A stretch of 64,000 nucleotides of DNA from Parabacteroides sp. An277 (GTDB lineage: Bacteria; Bacteroidota; Bacteroidia; Bacteroidales; Tannerellaceae): NCBI RefSeq assembly GCF_002159645.1, contig NZ_NFJB01000015.1, positions 30,317 to 94,316 on the forward strand, in the 5' to 3' direction. This document shows positions 36,787-45,745 of the stretch, one piece after another; position 1 is the first letter of the stretch, and each line of letters starts with the position of its first letter. The notes below the pieces were generated by a model, which was given only the letters and a program-made list of their open reading frames with translations, ran no database searches and was not told the DNA's origin. Position numbers and translations under genes: made by a program.

Positions 36787-39261
36787 TTAATTCTCCAAGT
36801 AATAAATCCGTTTCACGCGGGGCGAGACGGAGGTAAGGATTTCGTAGGGGATGGTCTTCAGGCGGTCGGAGAGCTCTTCGACGGGCAGCTCCTCGCCAAA
36901 GACGATGACGGAATCGCCCTCCTCGGCGTCGCAATCCGTGACGTCGACCATGCAGGCATCCATGCAGATGTTGCCGATAATGGGGCAACGCTTCCCGCGG
37001 ATGACAACCTCGCCGTGCCCGTTGCTGAAGTGGCGGTCCAGCCCGTCGGCATAACCAATCGGGATGATGGCGATGCGCGAATCACGGTCCACGTAGCTGC
37101 GACGGCTATACCCGATGGAATCGCCCGCAGGGACGTGCTGAATCTGGAGGATGGTCGTCCGGAGCGTGCTGACGGTCTGCAGCCCGGCCATGCCCGACGC
37201 GCTCACGCCATACAGGCCGATGCCCAGCCGCACCATGTCCATTTGATATTCCGTGAAACGCTCGATGCCGCCCGTGTTGAGGATGTGCTTGATGACCTTA
37301 TGCCCCAAGCCCTCTTCCAAGGCCGCTGCCGCGCGCTGGAACTTGTCGATTTGCGCGTGCGTGAAATCATCGAAGATATAGGAATCGCTGCCCACGAGGT
37401 GCGAGAAGACCGAACGCACCCGCACGCCGCTCTGCGCCTGAAGCCGTTCGCAAAGCGTCGGCACCTCGTCGGGCTGGAACCCGAGGCGATGCATACCCGT
37501 ATCCACCTTGACGTGCACCGGATAAGCGACGATGCCGCGCCGCTCGGTCTCGCGAATCATCGCGCCCAAGAGGCGGAAACTATACACCTCCGGCTCCAGG
37601 TTGTATTCGAAGAGCGTATTGAAGCTGCTGAACTCCGGGTTCATGACGATAATCGGAATCGTGATGCCCTCTTTGCGGAGCGCCGCGCCCTCGTCGGCCA
37701 CTGCCACGGCGAGGTAATCGCAATGATGCTCCTGGAGCGTCTTGGCCAATTCGTAGGAGCCGACGCCATAGCCCGACGCCTTCACCATGCAGACCATCTT
37801 CGTCTCCGGGCGCAACTTCGAGCGGTACACATTAAAGTTGTGCACGATGGCCGAGAGGTTGACCTCCAGAATCGTCTCGTGCACCTTCTTTTCCAGCAAC
37901 TCCGAGATGCGCTCGAAATGGAAACGGCGCGAGCCCTTCAACAGAATCAGTTCGTTCTGGAATTTGCGGATAGAGGGCGAAGCGATAAACTCGTCCGTAG
38001 TCAGGTAAAACTCCTTCTCCAGCTTCTCCGGGAAGAGCGAAGCATATTCCTTCAAATCCCGACCGATGCCGATAAGGCGGTCCACCTTCTTCCGCTCAAT
38101 CAAATCGACCACCTTTTTATAAAGGGACTTCGGCAAAGTGCCCGTCTGAAGGATATCGGAGAGGATGAGCGTCGATTTCAGCTCCTTGCCCACCTTCCGG
38201 CTCTGCTGGAAATCGAGGGCGATGCCTAAAGAATTAATATCGGAGTTATAGGTATCATTAATTAACAAGCAATGGTTGATACCCTCCTTCACGTCGAGAC
38301 GCATCTCGACCGGCTCGAGGTGCGTAAACTTGGCTTCATCGTTCACGCTCGTCGGCTTGAGGTAAAGCATTACCGCCAGGCAATGGATGACATTCTCAAT
38401 GGAAGCATCATCGGTAAACGGAATCACGTAGGTCCTGTCGAATCCCAACAACGTGCAGCGGATGACGGTATCGTCTGCCCGCTTCTCGATCGATTCGATA
38501 TAAAGCGGCGCTTCCGTATCCGTACGGCTCCACGCAATCGCTTTATGCGAAAGGCAAGCAGACTCGATGGCATTGGCGATAAAGGCATTGTCGCCATCAT
38601 AAATAATCGCTTCGCTATCGGTAAAGAGCGTAAGCTTCTCCTGGCATTTCTGGTTCATGGAAATGAAGTTCTCCTGATGTGCCTCGCCAATGCAGGTCAG
38701 GACACCAATGGTCGGCGCGATGATAGGCTGGAGATATTCCATCTCGTCCGGCTGGGAAATACCCGCCTCGAAGATGCCCAATGTATTCTTCTCGTTCATC
38801 TCCCAAACCGAGAGTGGGACGCCGATTTGCGAGTTATAGCTCCGAGGCGAACGGACAATATCAAATTCATTATGCAAAAGCTGGTAGAGGAACTCCTTCA
38901 CTACCGTCTTCCCGTTGCTCCCCGTGATGCCAATCACCGGAATCGAAAAACGCTTGCGATGATAGATAGCCAACTTCTGTAAGGCTCGCAACGTATCTTT
39001 GACAAGCAAGAAATTCGCATCCGTCATACGCTCAAACTCGGGCAACATCCGGCTCACGACGAAGTTCCGCACGCGAAGTTTATATAAATCCTGCACATAC
39101 CGGTGCCCGTCGTTCGTCTTCGTAGGCAAAGCGAAGAAAAGCGTAGTCTCAGGGAAAGACAACCGGCGGCTATCGGTAAGTAATATACTGATGGTCGCTT
39201 CATGCAACGTATTGGTTTTTGCCCCGATAATCTGGGCAACGTCTGTTATTGCATACTCCAT
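36787..39261 (-). CDS. Bifunctional MurF-alanine racemase
   Basis: A fusion that supplies and uses D-alanine for peptidoglycan. The N-terminal half (about 1-450) is UDP-MurNAc-tripeptide:D-Ala-D-Ala ligase, with the ATP loop GITGSNGKTVVKEF; the C-terminal half (about 455-824) is a PLP-dependent alanine racemase, with the lysine in MVKASGYGVG and the C-terminal GNICMDACMVDVT segment. Length (824) and order match the fused enzyme known from Bacteroidetes. Its start is 4 bp after the GSCFA gene, so they form an operon. Confidence 0.95.
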   Translation of the reverse strand: MEYAITDVAQIIGAKTNTLHEATISILLTDSRRLSFPETTLFFALPTKTNDGHRYVQDLYKLRVRNFVVSRMLPEFERMTDANFLLVKDTLRALQKLAIYHRKRFSIPVIGITGSNGKTVVKEFLYQLLHNEFDIVRSPRSYNSQIGVPLSVWEMNEKNTLGIFEAGISQPDEMEYLQPIIAPTIGVLTCIGEAHQENFISMNQKCQEKLTLFTDSEAIIYDGDNAFIANAIESACLSHKAIAWSRTDTEAPLYIESIEKRADDTVIRCTLLGFDRTYVIPFTDDASIENVIHCLAVMLYLKPTSVNDEAKFTHLEPVEMRLDVKEGINHCLLINDTYNSDINSLGIALDFQQSRKVGKELKSTLILSDILQTGTLPKSLYKKVVDLIERKKVDRLIGIGRDLKEYASLFPEKLEKEFYLTTDEFIASPSIRKFQNELILLKGSRRFHFERISELLEKKVHETILEVNLSAIVHNFNVYRSKLRPETKMVCMVKASGYGVGSYELAKTLQEHHCDYLAVAVADEGAALRKEGITIPIIVMNPEFSSFNTLFEYNLEPEVYSFRLLGAMIRETERRGIVAYPVHVKVDTGMHRLGFQPDEVPTLCERLQAQSGVRVRSVFSHLVGSDSYIFDDFTHAQIDKFQRAAAALEEGLGHKVIKHILNTGGIERFTEYQMDMVRLGIGLYGVSASGMAGLQTVSTLRTTILQIQHVPAGDSIGYSRRSYVDRDSRIAIIPIGYADGLDRHFSNGHGEVVIRGKRCPIIGNICMDACMVDVTDCDAEEGDSVIVFGEELPVEELSDRLKTIPYEILTSVSPRVKRIYYLEN

Positions 39262-39264
39262 TGT

Positions 39265-40251
39265 TTACTTTAATTTAGACTTTAACAACATTCGTTCTTT
39301 TGAGAAGTCAAAGAACGGAAATTTCTCGTTAAGTCGTTCCATCTTTAACAAAGTTTGAAGAATAAATTGCCGGTAAGCCTCGCTTTGCGGATTGAAAGGA
39401 CGATGGCGAATGGCCTTGGCAATCGCTTCGCACGCAGCAAAAGCGTTCTCTGTTTCGGCCGAGAAGGCATAGTGCCGGAATTGCTCCCAAATATACCCGA
39501 TAGCGCCCTCCGAGGGATGTAGCATATCGTCGGCATAGAAACGATAATCGCGCAATTCATCCATCATGATTTCATAGGCCGGGAAATAGGCCGTTTGCGA
39601 AGGATAACGTCGGGTCAATTCGTCGATGGCCAAAAGCAAAGTCGCTTTGCTAAGTTGATTCCCGTGTGCTCCATCTTTCCAATGACGAATAGGACTGACG
39701 GTAAACAGTACGGTCACGTCCGGAAAGTATAACCATAAATCCTCCAAAACATCGTTGAAAATCCCGACGATTTCGCCTATAGAGAGCCGGCTCCGGACAA
39801 ACATTTTCTCTGGCATCTTATGGCAATTCGCCACAATCTCGCCTGTGTCTTTCAACCGATACACCCAAGCCGTCCCGAAGGTGATAATAAGCCGCTTGCT
39901 ATCACGAAGGAAACGGGCGGAAGCCTCCAGTCGCTCATTGATTATCCGCAAGCACGCCTCTTCTGTTTCGGCCGAGAAACGGCTATGGTGATTGAAGCTA
40001 TGGTAAAGTCCGTTCGCTTGAAACAAATCTTCCGGAAGGAAAGGTTCCGGATGGAGAAGCCGCTTCAATGCCTGCGCAATCGAAGCCGGATTGTAAAGCG
40101 TCCCAAAAGGGTTGAGGTCTATCCGAAATTTCGCCTCTTCCAATTTCGCCCCGATATGTTCTACAAAACAAGAGCCCATCAGCAAGATAGGATCCTCATA
40201 CGTAAACCCGAAAACGGGAGGCGGCAAGATAACATGCGTGTAAAAGTCCAT
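39265..40251 (-). CDS. GSCFA domain protein
   Basis: A 328-residue protein of the GSCFA family, named for the motif seen here as LMGSCFVEHIG, with further conserved blocks NPFGTLYNPASIA, FGTAWVYRL, FTVSPIRHWKDG and DDMLHPSEGAIGYIWEQF. The GSC and D-x-x-H elements suggest an SGNH/GDSL-like hydrolase fold; substrate unknown. It precedes murF-alr by 4 bp, so a role in cell-wall or surface-sugar modification is plausible but not shown. Confidence 0.9.
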   Translation of the reverse strand: MDFYTHVILPPPVFGFTYEDPILLMGSCFVEHIGAKLEEAKFRIDLNPFGTLYNPASIAQALKRLLHPEPFLPEDLFQANGLYHSFNHHSRFSAETEEACLRIINERLEASARFLRDSKRLIITFGTAWVYRLKDTGEIVANCHKMPEKMFVRSRLSIGEIVGIFNDVLEDLWLYFPDVTVLFTVSPIRHWKDGAHGNQLSKATLLLAIDELTRRYPSQTAYFPAYEIMMDELRDYRFYADDMLHPSEGAIGYIWEQFRHYAFSAETENAFAACEAIAKAIRHRPFNPQSEAYRQFILQTLLKMERLNEKFPFFDFSKERMLLKSKLK

Positions 40252-40271
40252 AATCCATGCTTTAAAACGGC

Positions 40272-40279
40272 CAAATATA
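40272..40279 (-). promoter_or_regulatory. Promoter -7 element for GSCFA-murF-alr
   Basis: TATATTTG on the minus strand, 21 bp before the ATG at 40251. Confidence 0.5.
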
Positions 40280-40344
40280 CGCCTTTTCCGCCTATCTTGA
40301 GAAAAAATAACGCATATTTCTATCGGTAGTTCTACAAAACTTCC

Positions 40345-40352
40345 TACTTTTG
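40345..40352 (+). promoter_or_regulatory. Promoter -7 element for the sorting-domain-like gene
   Basis: TACTTTTG, 23 bp before the ATG at 40375. It lies too close to the alternative ATG at 40357, so it supports the later start. Confidence 0.55.
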
Positions 40353-40374
40353 TATCATGTTCAAGATTCGGAAT

Positions 40375-40689
40375 ATGAAGATTGCTGCCATAGGCATTTT
40401 ACTTTTGGCCTTGACGTTGCCTTCCGTCGCCCAACAACGCCCGGAACGCAACCCCAAGGCTATTACCTCTACCATTCATGCCGAATCTATCGAAATATCG
40501 GCTTATGATAGTTGCATCCGCGTAAAGAACGCGCCCGTAGGAAGCCTACTCGAAGTCTATAGCGTGGTCGGAATCAAGGTGAAAGAAATCAAGATAAAAG
40601 AACCTGATGCCGAATATCCGGTTCATATTCCCAAAGGCTATTATATCATTCGCATTGGCGATACGGTACGGAAGGTAGTGATTCGCTAA
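40375..40689 (+). CDS. Small secreted protein resembling a T9SS type A sorting domain
   Basis: A 104-residue precursor with a Sec signal peptide (MKIAAIGILLLALTLPSVAQ) and a mature part of about 85 residues. Its last 65 resemble a T9SS type A C-terminal signal: LEVYSVVGIKVKEIKI, then a PKGYYIIRIGDTVRKVVIR ending, the strand pattern with conserved Gly and basic end. There is almost no cargo in front of it. It may be a minimal T9SS substrate, a decoy or chaperone for the secretion machine, or the remnant of a larger protein. Its stop overlaps the end of the convergent metallophosphatase gene by 4 bp. Confidence 0.8.
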   Translation: MKIAAIGILLLALTLPSVAQQRPERNPKAITSTIHAESIEISAYDSCIRVKNAPVGSLLEVYSVVGIKVKEIKIKEPDAEYPVHIPKGYYIIRIGDTVRKVVIR

Positions 40690-41807
40690 ACAAACCGCAC
40701 ATGTAATACAATCAACTCGGAACGTGTCCCGACACGATAAGCCGGACCGGCGCATCCATATCCACAAGAGACATAATGTTGCACGCCTCCGCGGGCATAA
40801 TATCCATATGGGCATTCGTAGATGAAGCGCATGACGAGCGGATAGGGCCAAAGTTGTCCGTTATGCGTGTGGCCATGCAATCCCAAATCGACGCGGTTCA
40901 TGCGCATTTCGGCGAAGCTCCACGGTTGATGGTCGAGGACGATGAGCGGCTTGGTCGTGTCCAATCCTGCGAGGAGTTCGTGGAGCGAGCGTCGTTTCTT
41001 ATTCACCATATCATCGCGCCCTATCAGATAGAAGGAGCCATCGGGACTGGCCACGGAATCTTTCAATAACGTCGTGCAACTGCGTATCCACCGCTCTTTG
41101 GCGTGGAAGTTCGCCCGGTATTCATGATTTCCATAGACGGAATAGACGCCGAGCGGAGCCTGGAGGCGGCGCAGGTCTTCTTCGATATGGGCATTCTCGG
41201 CAAAGCGGGATTCGTAATCAAGCAAGTCGCCTACGAATAGAACCATATCCGGATGTTGCGCGTTGCTGAGTTCGACCAAATGCTGAGCTTCGCGCTTTCC
41301 GATGACTTCTCCGAAATGGGTATCTGAGACCATCACGATGCGCAGGCTATCGCGGGTACTGCTTCCGCGAGGCAGGTCGATATGGATATGCCGCACAGCC
41401 GGATTCTCTACATTGTCGTGCGCCTTTACCAGGAGGAGCACATCTGCCGCGATAAACAGGAAGAAGAGCGCGAGCTTCGTTTCTTTCCAATTCCAAGCGA
41501 TGACGCGCGGCAACCATTTCCACCGTTTCTGGCTCCAGCGCACCGCTTCGAGGAGGAGCAAGCCCAACGTGATGTAGAGGCTACCGATATACCACGTATT
41601 GCATATATTCATAATCGGAATAAACCACGCGTCGGGCAAATCTTTATGGAACAGATAGCCGGAGAAGAAGAGCAAAAGCTCTACTACAAATACGCAGGTA
41701 TACAGGATGCGCCACGCTCGACTTTCCGGTAGCGCCTGCCGCCCACGCCAATAAATATAGGCATTCAACAGAATCTGGGCGACGATGGATTGCAAGAATA
41801 CTTTCAT
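40686..41807 (-). CDS. Membrane-anchored metallophosphatase 1
   Basis: A 373-residue protein with about four membrane segments in residues 1-130 and then a calcineurin-like phosphoesterase domain outside the membrane. The metal ligands are visible: DTHFG (D-x-H), GDLLD, GNHEY, LDHQP and GHTHNGQ. Family members (YkuE-like) act on phosphoesters such as lipids; the substrate here is unknown. Its ATG overlaps the stop of a paralogue by 4 bp, so the two are expressed together and may act as a pair. Confidence 0.92.
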   Translation of the reverse strand: MKVFLQSIVAQILLNAYIYWRGRQALPESRAWRILYTCVFVVELLLFFSGYLFHKDLPDAWFIPIMNICNTWYIGSLYITLGLLLLEAVRWSQKRWKWLPRVIAWNWKETKLALFFLFIAADVLLLVKAHDNVENPAVRHIHIDLPRGSSTRDSLRIVMVSDTHFGEVIGKREAQHLVELSNAQHPDMVLFVGDLLDYESRFAENAHIEEDLRRLQAPLGVYSVYGNHEYRANFHAKERWIRSCTTLLKDSVASPDGSFYLIGRDDMVNKKRRSLHELLAGLDTTKPLIVLDHQPWSFAEMRMNRVDLGLHGHTHNGQLWPYPLVMRFIYECPYGYYARGGVQHYVSCGYGCAGPAYRVGTRSELIVLHVRFV

Positions 41808-42895
41808 GGCTTGAACTGGATTTTAAAGAGGGTGAGTTCACTACTGGTTCCGATGCGGAAGGGAGGCCCCCACAGCGAGAGTCCGGCCGAGACATAGACG
41901 TGCGTCTCGCCGATGCGCTTATATCCTTGGCTGACTTCGAACAGGCTGCGGGTGATATAATTCAACGGCCAGACCTGCCCGTCGTGCGTATGTCCGCTGA
42001 ATTGCAGGTCGGCACGGGCTTCGACGGATTCTTCCAGATGCGCAGGCTGGTGGTCGAGTACGATAAGGGGGCGTTGCAAATCCAGCGGGCGGACAAGCTC
42101 TGCAAGTGATTCCCGGTGCGGATTGCTTCGGTCGTCTCGTCCCACGATTTGCAATCCGTTGGCCAAGACAACGGTACTGTCTTGCAACCAGCAAATGGGC
42201 GTCTCTTGTTGCACAAACTCCCTGCACCGACGCACATCACTCAAATACTCATGATTTCCCGGCACCATATAAATGCCCAACGGGGCGCGGAGTTGAGACA
42301 GCTCCTCTCCCATCGCCTGGGCTTTTACGGGAAAGAGATTGCTATCTATCATATCTCCCGAAATCAGAATAAGGTCCGGCTTTTGGGCCATTATCATCCG
42401 GACGTATCGCTGGAGACGCGCTTTGGTCGTCCCATATCCCAGGTGGATATCGCTCACCGCCACCACGCGCAACTCGTCCGTTCCGGCCAGCGGCTTGTTT
42501 ATATCTAAGTGAATAACTTCTGTCTTCGGATTTGAATAATGGATATATCCGCCTGCTAAAAGCACGATAGTCAGCCCCAAACAAATTATAAACCGGTGTG
42601 GAAATACGAGGTGGAAAAGCCGGAGGATATCGGTACCTAATAACAGCATGACCAAGTATAGCGTAAAGATGAGCCACCCGGTCGAAAGATAATAAAGCGC
42701 GTGCGCCACCGTGCCCGTCGGCATCTCCCGGTTGCCAAACACGAAGAAGAGCGAGCAGGCTCCTGCCCAATAAAGCAGGGATAGCCCCCATCGTGCCGCC
42801 ACCGGAACGAGGTGCAATACCTCCCAACTGCGAAAATAAATATAACCATTGCCCAACAAATAAGCGACGGCCAAGAGGATAAAAAAGAGTCCCAT
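41804..42895 (-). CDS. Membrane-anchored metallophosphatase 2
   Basis: Paralogue of the next gene with the same layout: about four membrane segments in the first 125 residues, then a calcineurin-like domain with DIHLG, GDMID, GNHEY, LDHQP and GHTHDGQ. Start at 42895 (MGLFFILLAVAYLLGNGYIY, 363 residues), because a TACCTTTG promoter element is at 42922-42929; the longer frame from 43000 begins before it. The order and overlap suggest an ancestral duplication. Confidence 0.92.
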   Translation of the reverse strand: MGLFFILLAVAYLLGNGYIYFRSWEVLHLVPVAARWGLSLLYWAGACSLFFVFGNREMPTGTVAHALYYLSTGWLIFTLYLVMLLLGTDILRLFHLVFPHRFIICLGLTIVLLAGGYIHYSNPKTEVIHLDINKPLAGTDELRVVAVSDIHLGYGTTKARLQRYVRMIMAQKPDLILISGDMIDSNLFPVKAQAMGEELSQLRAPLGIYMVPGNHEYLSDVRRCREFVQQETPICWLQDSTVVLANGLQIVGRDDRSNPHRESLAELVRPLDLQRPLIVLDHQPAHLEESVEARADLQFSGHTHDGQVWPLNYITRSLFEVSQGYKRIGETHVYVSAGLSLWGPPFRIGTSSELTLFKIQFKP

Positions 42896-42921
42896 TTCGT
42901 TTGAATCTTTAGATTGACGTG

Positions 42922-42929
42922 CAAAGGTA
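42922..42929 (-). promoter_or_regulatory. Promoter -7 element for the metallophosphatase pair
   Basis: TACCTTTG on the minus strand, 27 bp before the ATG at 42895; supports that start. Confidence 0.6.
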
Positions 42930-42962
42930 AGGAGTTTTATTTCAAAACCCCATGGAACAGGC

Positions 42963-43050
42963 GGGAATTTCCGCAGGGAAATTCCTCCACTGAGACTCAA
43001 GGAGCAAATTACAACAAAGCAATTTCGTCGCTAGACTCTAGCGGAGCAAT
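42963..43050. repeat. Degenerate repeat of about 42 bp (two units)
   Basis: GGAGCAA recurs at 43001 and 43043 (42 bp apart), preceded by ACTCAA and ACTCTAGC. A palindrome GGGAATTTCCGCAGGGAAATTCC lies at the left end. It fills the gap between the AlkD-like gene and the metallophosphatase promoter. Confidence 0.55.
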
Positions 43051-43056
43051 TGCAGT

Positions 43057-43770
43057 TTATTTTTTCGCCAAATAACGTTTCCGCTCCGTTTCGGGGTAAT
43101 GCTCAATAGCGTAGCGGAGGGCGGTACGGGGAAGCTGCGATGCATATTCTTCCAAGAAAGTGGAAAGAACGGGGCGGTCTCGCTTACCTATCTCGCGGAG
43201 CATCCAGCCGACGGCCTTGTGCATCAAATCGTGCCGGTGAGTCATTAGCTGCTGCGCTAAAGTCAAGGCGTCGTCGAACTGCCTATTATATATAAAGGTA
43301 TAGGTAGAGACCATGGCGATGCGTTGTTCCCAGAGGCAATCGCTCTCCGCCAGGCGATAGAGCGGGCTACGGTCGGATTGCGTCAAGAGATACCCGCCCA
43401 CAATCGCCGGGCAACTCAAATCCACCAAGTCCCAGTTGTGGCAACAGCGCGTATGTTGCAGATAGAAGTGATAAATCTCTGCCCGCTCCTCGTCGGTCGT
43501 TTTCTTCCGCTTGAAACGTTCCACCAGGATAAGGAGGGCACAGAGGCGCACTTCATGCCACGGGCACTCCAGCATCCGATGCAGTTCCTCGAAGGGCGTA
43601 TCCAAATGAGCTTTGGCCACGCGGCGCGTCTCGGGGACGGGAATCCCCAAGAAACAATCGCCCTCGCCATACTCGCCCTTGCCCGTCTTGAAGAACTTGC
43701 TCAGATGAGCGGCCTTCTCGGGCGTGCCTATCTGCCGAAGCTCGGCGATAATCTGTTCGGAAGTACTCAT
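43057..43770 (-). CDS. DNA alkylation repair protein (AlkD-like)
   Basis: A 237-residue all-helical protein of HEAT-like repeats, as in AlkD DNA glycosylases that remove bulky or cationic alkylated bases. Recognisable blocks are FFKTGKGEYGEGDCFLGIPVP (family signature), HEVRLCALLILVE, NWDLVDLSCP and the C-terminal AVGWMLREIGKRD. Its start overlaps the stop of the 2-hydroxyacid dehydrogenase by 4 bp, so it is the second gene of that operon. The functional connection is not obvious. Confidence 0.93.
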   Translation of the reverse strand: MSTSEQIIAELRQIGTPEKAAHLSKFFKTGKGEYGEGDCFLGIPVPETRRVAKAHLDTPFEELHRMLECPWHEVRLCALLILVERFKRKKTTDEERAEIYHFYLQHTRCCHNWDLVDLSCPAIVGGYLLTQSDRSPLYRLAESDCLWEQRIAMVSTYTFIYNRQFDDALTLAQQLMTHRHDLMHKAVGWMLREIGKRDRPVLSTFLEEYASQLPRTALRYAIEHYPETERKRYLAKK

Positions 43771-44723
43771 GGGCGAAGGACGCGGGTGATAGGACGGTCT
43801 CCTTCGAGGAAACCAATCACGTTATTGCATACCGTCTGTGCCATCTCAACGCGCGTCTCGTAGGTCTGCGTGCCGATGTGCGGCGTGAGGACCACATTGT
43901 CCAGCTCCAAGAGTTCGGGGAGCGGATAATCGCCAAACTCGAATACATCCAATCCCGCGCCACGAATCGTCCCCTCCTTCAACGCCTTCACCAAGGCATG
44001 CTCGTCGACCAGCGGACCGCGTGCCGTGTTTATCAGAATAGCCGAGGACTTCATCATCTGCAGTTCTGCTTCGCCTATCAGGTGATGCGTTTCCGGCGTA
44101 TAAGGTGCGTTAATCGAAACGAAATCGGATTGCTTCAACAGCTCCTCTTTCGAGGCATACGTGACGTTGAGCTTTGTCTCCTCGTCGATATAGAGCGGAT
44201 GCCGTTTATAATAGATAACCTCCATACCGCAGGCCACGGCCCGCTTCGCTAACGCCTTCCCGATGCGCCCCATGCCGATGATGCCCAACGTCTGCCCCGT
44301 GACCGGCGCGCCGAGATTCTCCAGCACACCCACCCGGATAGTCTGGTTGCGGAGCTTGCGGTCGCACTCCGTGATGCGGCGTGCCGTATCGAGCAGCAAG
44401 CCCAAAGCGATGTTGGCGGTCGGCGCCGTGACCGGTCCCGGTGTGTTCGTTACCGTGATACCCTTCTCCAAGCAATAGGCCACGTCGATATTGTTATAGC
44501 CAACGGCATAATTCGATACCAGCCGGAGATTCGGCGCATGGTCAATCAACTCTCGATTCACCGGGAAGTCGAACATCGAGCAGAGCACGTCATACTCCGG
44601 CAACATCTCATACACCTCTTCATAGGTGAAATCCCGTCCCGTGGGGAACGTCACCTCATACTTATCCTCCAGTTCCTTGAATCCCTCGCGGAACATGTCA
44701 TACGTTACTAATATTCTTGCCAT
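43767..44723 (-). CDS. D-isomer 2-hydroxyacid dehydrogenase
   Basis: A 318-residue NAD(P)-dependent reductase of the D-lactate/glyoxylate/phosphoglycerate dehydrogenase superfamily. The Rossmann motif is LGIIGMGRIGKALAKRA; the catalytic Arg lies in NTARGPLVDE, Glu in GLDVFEFGD and His in LTPHIGTQT. This points to a 2-ketoacid reductase such as glyoxylate or hydroxypyruvate reductase, but the substrate cannot be read from sequence. A promoter element lies 41 bp upstream and the AlkD-like gene overlaps its stop. Confidence 0.92.
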   Translation of the reverse strand: MARILVTYDMFREGFKELEDKYEVTFPTGRDFTYEEVYEMLPEYDVLCSMFDFPVNRELIDHAPNLRLVSNYAVGYNNIDVAYCLEKGITVTNTPGPVTAPTANIALGLLLDTARRITECDRKLRNQTIRVGVLENLGAPVTGQTLGIIGMGRIGKALAKRAVACGMEVIYYKRHPLYIDEETKLNVTYASKEELLKQSDFVSINAPYTPETHHLIGEAELQMMKSSAILINTARGPLVDEHALVKALKEGTIRGAGLDVFEFGDYPLPELLELDNVVLTPHIGTQTYETRVEMAQTVCNNVIGFLEGDRPITRVLRP

Positions 44724-44763
44724 ATCTTTATCCTATATTCCTTTCTATTATCTTTTCTCTCCG

Positions 44764-44771
44764 CAAAGATA
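44764..44771 (-). promoter_or_regulatory. Promoter -7 element for dehydrogenase-alkD
   Basis: TATCTTTG on the minus strand, 41 bp before the ATG and only 5 bp before the end of the upstream barrel gene. Confidence 0.5.
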
Positions 44772-44775
44772 CGCT

Positions 44776-45444
44776 TTATTTCGCAACAAATGGTACGAAG
44801 ATGGAGAGGCTTAGGTCAGAAAGGTTACCGTCCAAATAGGCTCTGTTGTCGTAATTCGAAGCTATTTCGTTACTTCTGTTTATCGTATTGAAGAACCCAT
44901 AGCGGTACACCAACGCGATGTCCACCCTTTTACTTATTGTATAACCTACCTTCACATGCACCGGCAGGTCGAACTGCATACAGAAGAAAGGCATGTCGTC
45001 CGGCGAATAAGTACTGATATCCCACACCGGCTCCACACCGATACCGGCATACAAACCTTTCACCAGACGATAGTTTACCGAGAGGGGCAGCGCGAATTGC
45101 CCGTGTCCGTTGCGCATAGTCCACATGGGCGTCAGCTCTCCCGGCTTATTTTCCGAATAATAGGCACGGTGCACACCCAGTTTATTATAACGGAATGTGA
45201 TGTCTGTATCGAAGAACACGCGTTCATTCTTCGGCAAACTCCAGCGGAAACGATAGCCCAGATAGAGCGTAAAGTCGAACGTATCGTTAAAAATATATCC
45301 CCGCCTGCCGTATTCATAACATTCTGGATTCGCCTTCAAGTTATGCGTGAACCCGATACCTCCACCCAACAATGCTCCGTGCATCAACCGCTGTGCGGAA
45401 AGCGGAGCGGAAAGCAAACAAAGCAAAAGCATCAACCATTTCAT
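44776..45444 (-). CDS. Outer-membrane beta-barrel protein
   Basis: A 222-residue precursor: signal peptide MKWLMLLLCLLSAPLSAQ, then alternating strands typical of a small porin-like barrel (FDFTLYLGYRFRWSLP, LYAGIGVEPVWDIS, VDIALVYRYGFF) ending in LSLSIFVPFVAK. Start at 45444, since a TACCTTTG element lies at 45470-45477 and the longer frame from 45501 would begin before it. Function unknown. Confidence 0.85.
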   Translation of the reverse strand: MKWLMLLLCLLSAPLSAQRLMHGALLGGGIGFTHNLKANPECYEYGRRGYIFNDTFDFTLYLGYRFRWSLPKNERVFFDTDITFRYNKLGVHRAYYSENKPGELTPMWTMRNGHGQFALPLSVNYRLVKGLYAGIGVEPVWDISTYSPDDMPFFCMQFDLPVHVKVGYTISKRVDIALVYRYGFFNTINRSNEIASNYDNRAYLDGNLSDLSLSIFVPFVAK

Positions 45445-45469
45445 ACTCAATATACTCTTTAGTCTTTTA

Positions 45470-45477
45470 CAAAGGTA
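45470..45477 (-). promoter_or_regulatory. Promoter -7 element for the beta-barrel gene
   Basis: TACCTTTG on the minus strand, 26 bp before the ATG at 45444. Confidence 0.55.
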
Positions 45478-45528
45478 CAGTTTTCCTCTTATAACGTGCA
45501 TAAAAATCGTTGCCCGTTATGTTAAAGT

Positions 45529-45653
45529 GGAAAGCCGGGAGACTTTCTCTATCTTTAGTTTAAAGATACATATCTTCAAGTTGCAGATACGTATCTTTAG
45601 GCTGCAGATATATATCTTTAACCTAAAGATAGAGATTTGCTCGGCGGTTTTCC
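45529..45653. repeat. Large imperfect palindrome with four 21 bp units
   Basis: Outer arms GGAAAGCCGGGAG and CTCGGCGGTTTTCC, then CTCTATCTTTAG and CTAAAGATAGAG, enclose units starting with ATCTT at 45551, 45572, 45593 and 45614, exactly 21 bp apart. The left arm has GGGAGACTTTC, shared with the 7.4 and 18.3 kb arrays. Confidence 0.85.
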
Positions 45654-45718
45654 TCTTTTCCTTGGGCATTTCCGGAAAAAGATTGGGGCACCCTGAGTTT
45701 TTTTCCACCGATTTGTTG

Positions 45719-45726
45719 TAAGTTTG
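45719..45726 (+). promoter_or_regulatory. Promoter -7 element for the spmAB-like gene
   Basis: TAAGTTTG, 19 bp before the ATG at 45746; a T-rich stretch sits at -33. Confidence 0.55.
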
Positions 45727-45745
45727 CGACAAAATAAAAACAGAA

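Larger units (their letters stand above)
45445..45745. other. Divergent intergenic region with palindromic array
   Basis: 301 bp between two divergently transcribed genes. It contains the two promoters and, between them, the large inverted repeat with 21 bp units (own entry). No gene. Confidence 0.75.

Noticed and set aside
37015..38229. 404-codon frame on plus inside murF-alr
   Set aside because: Antisense shadow of the racemase/ligase, rich in Arg, His and Leu with no family motif.
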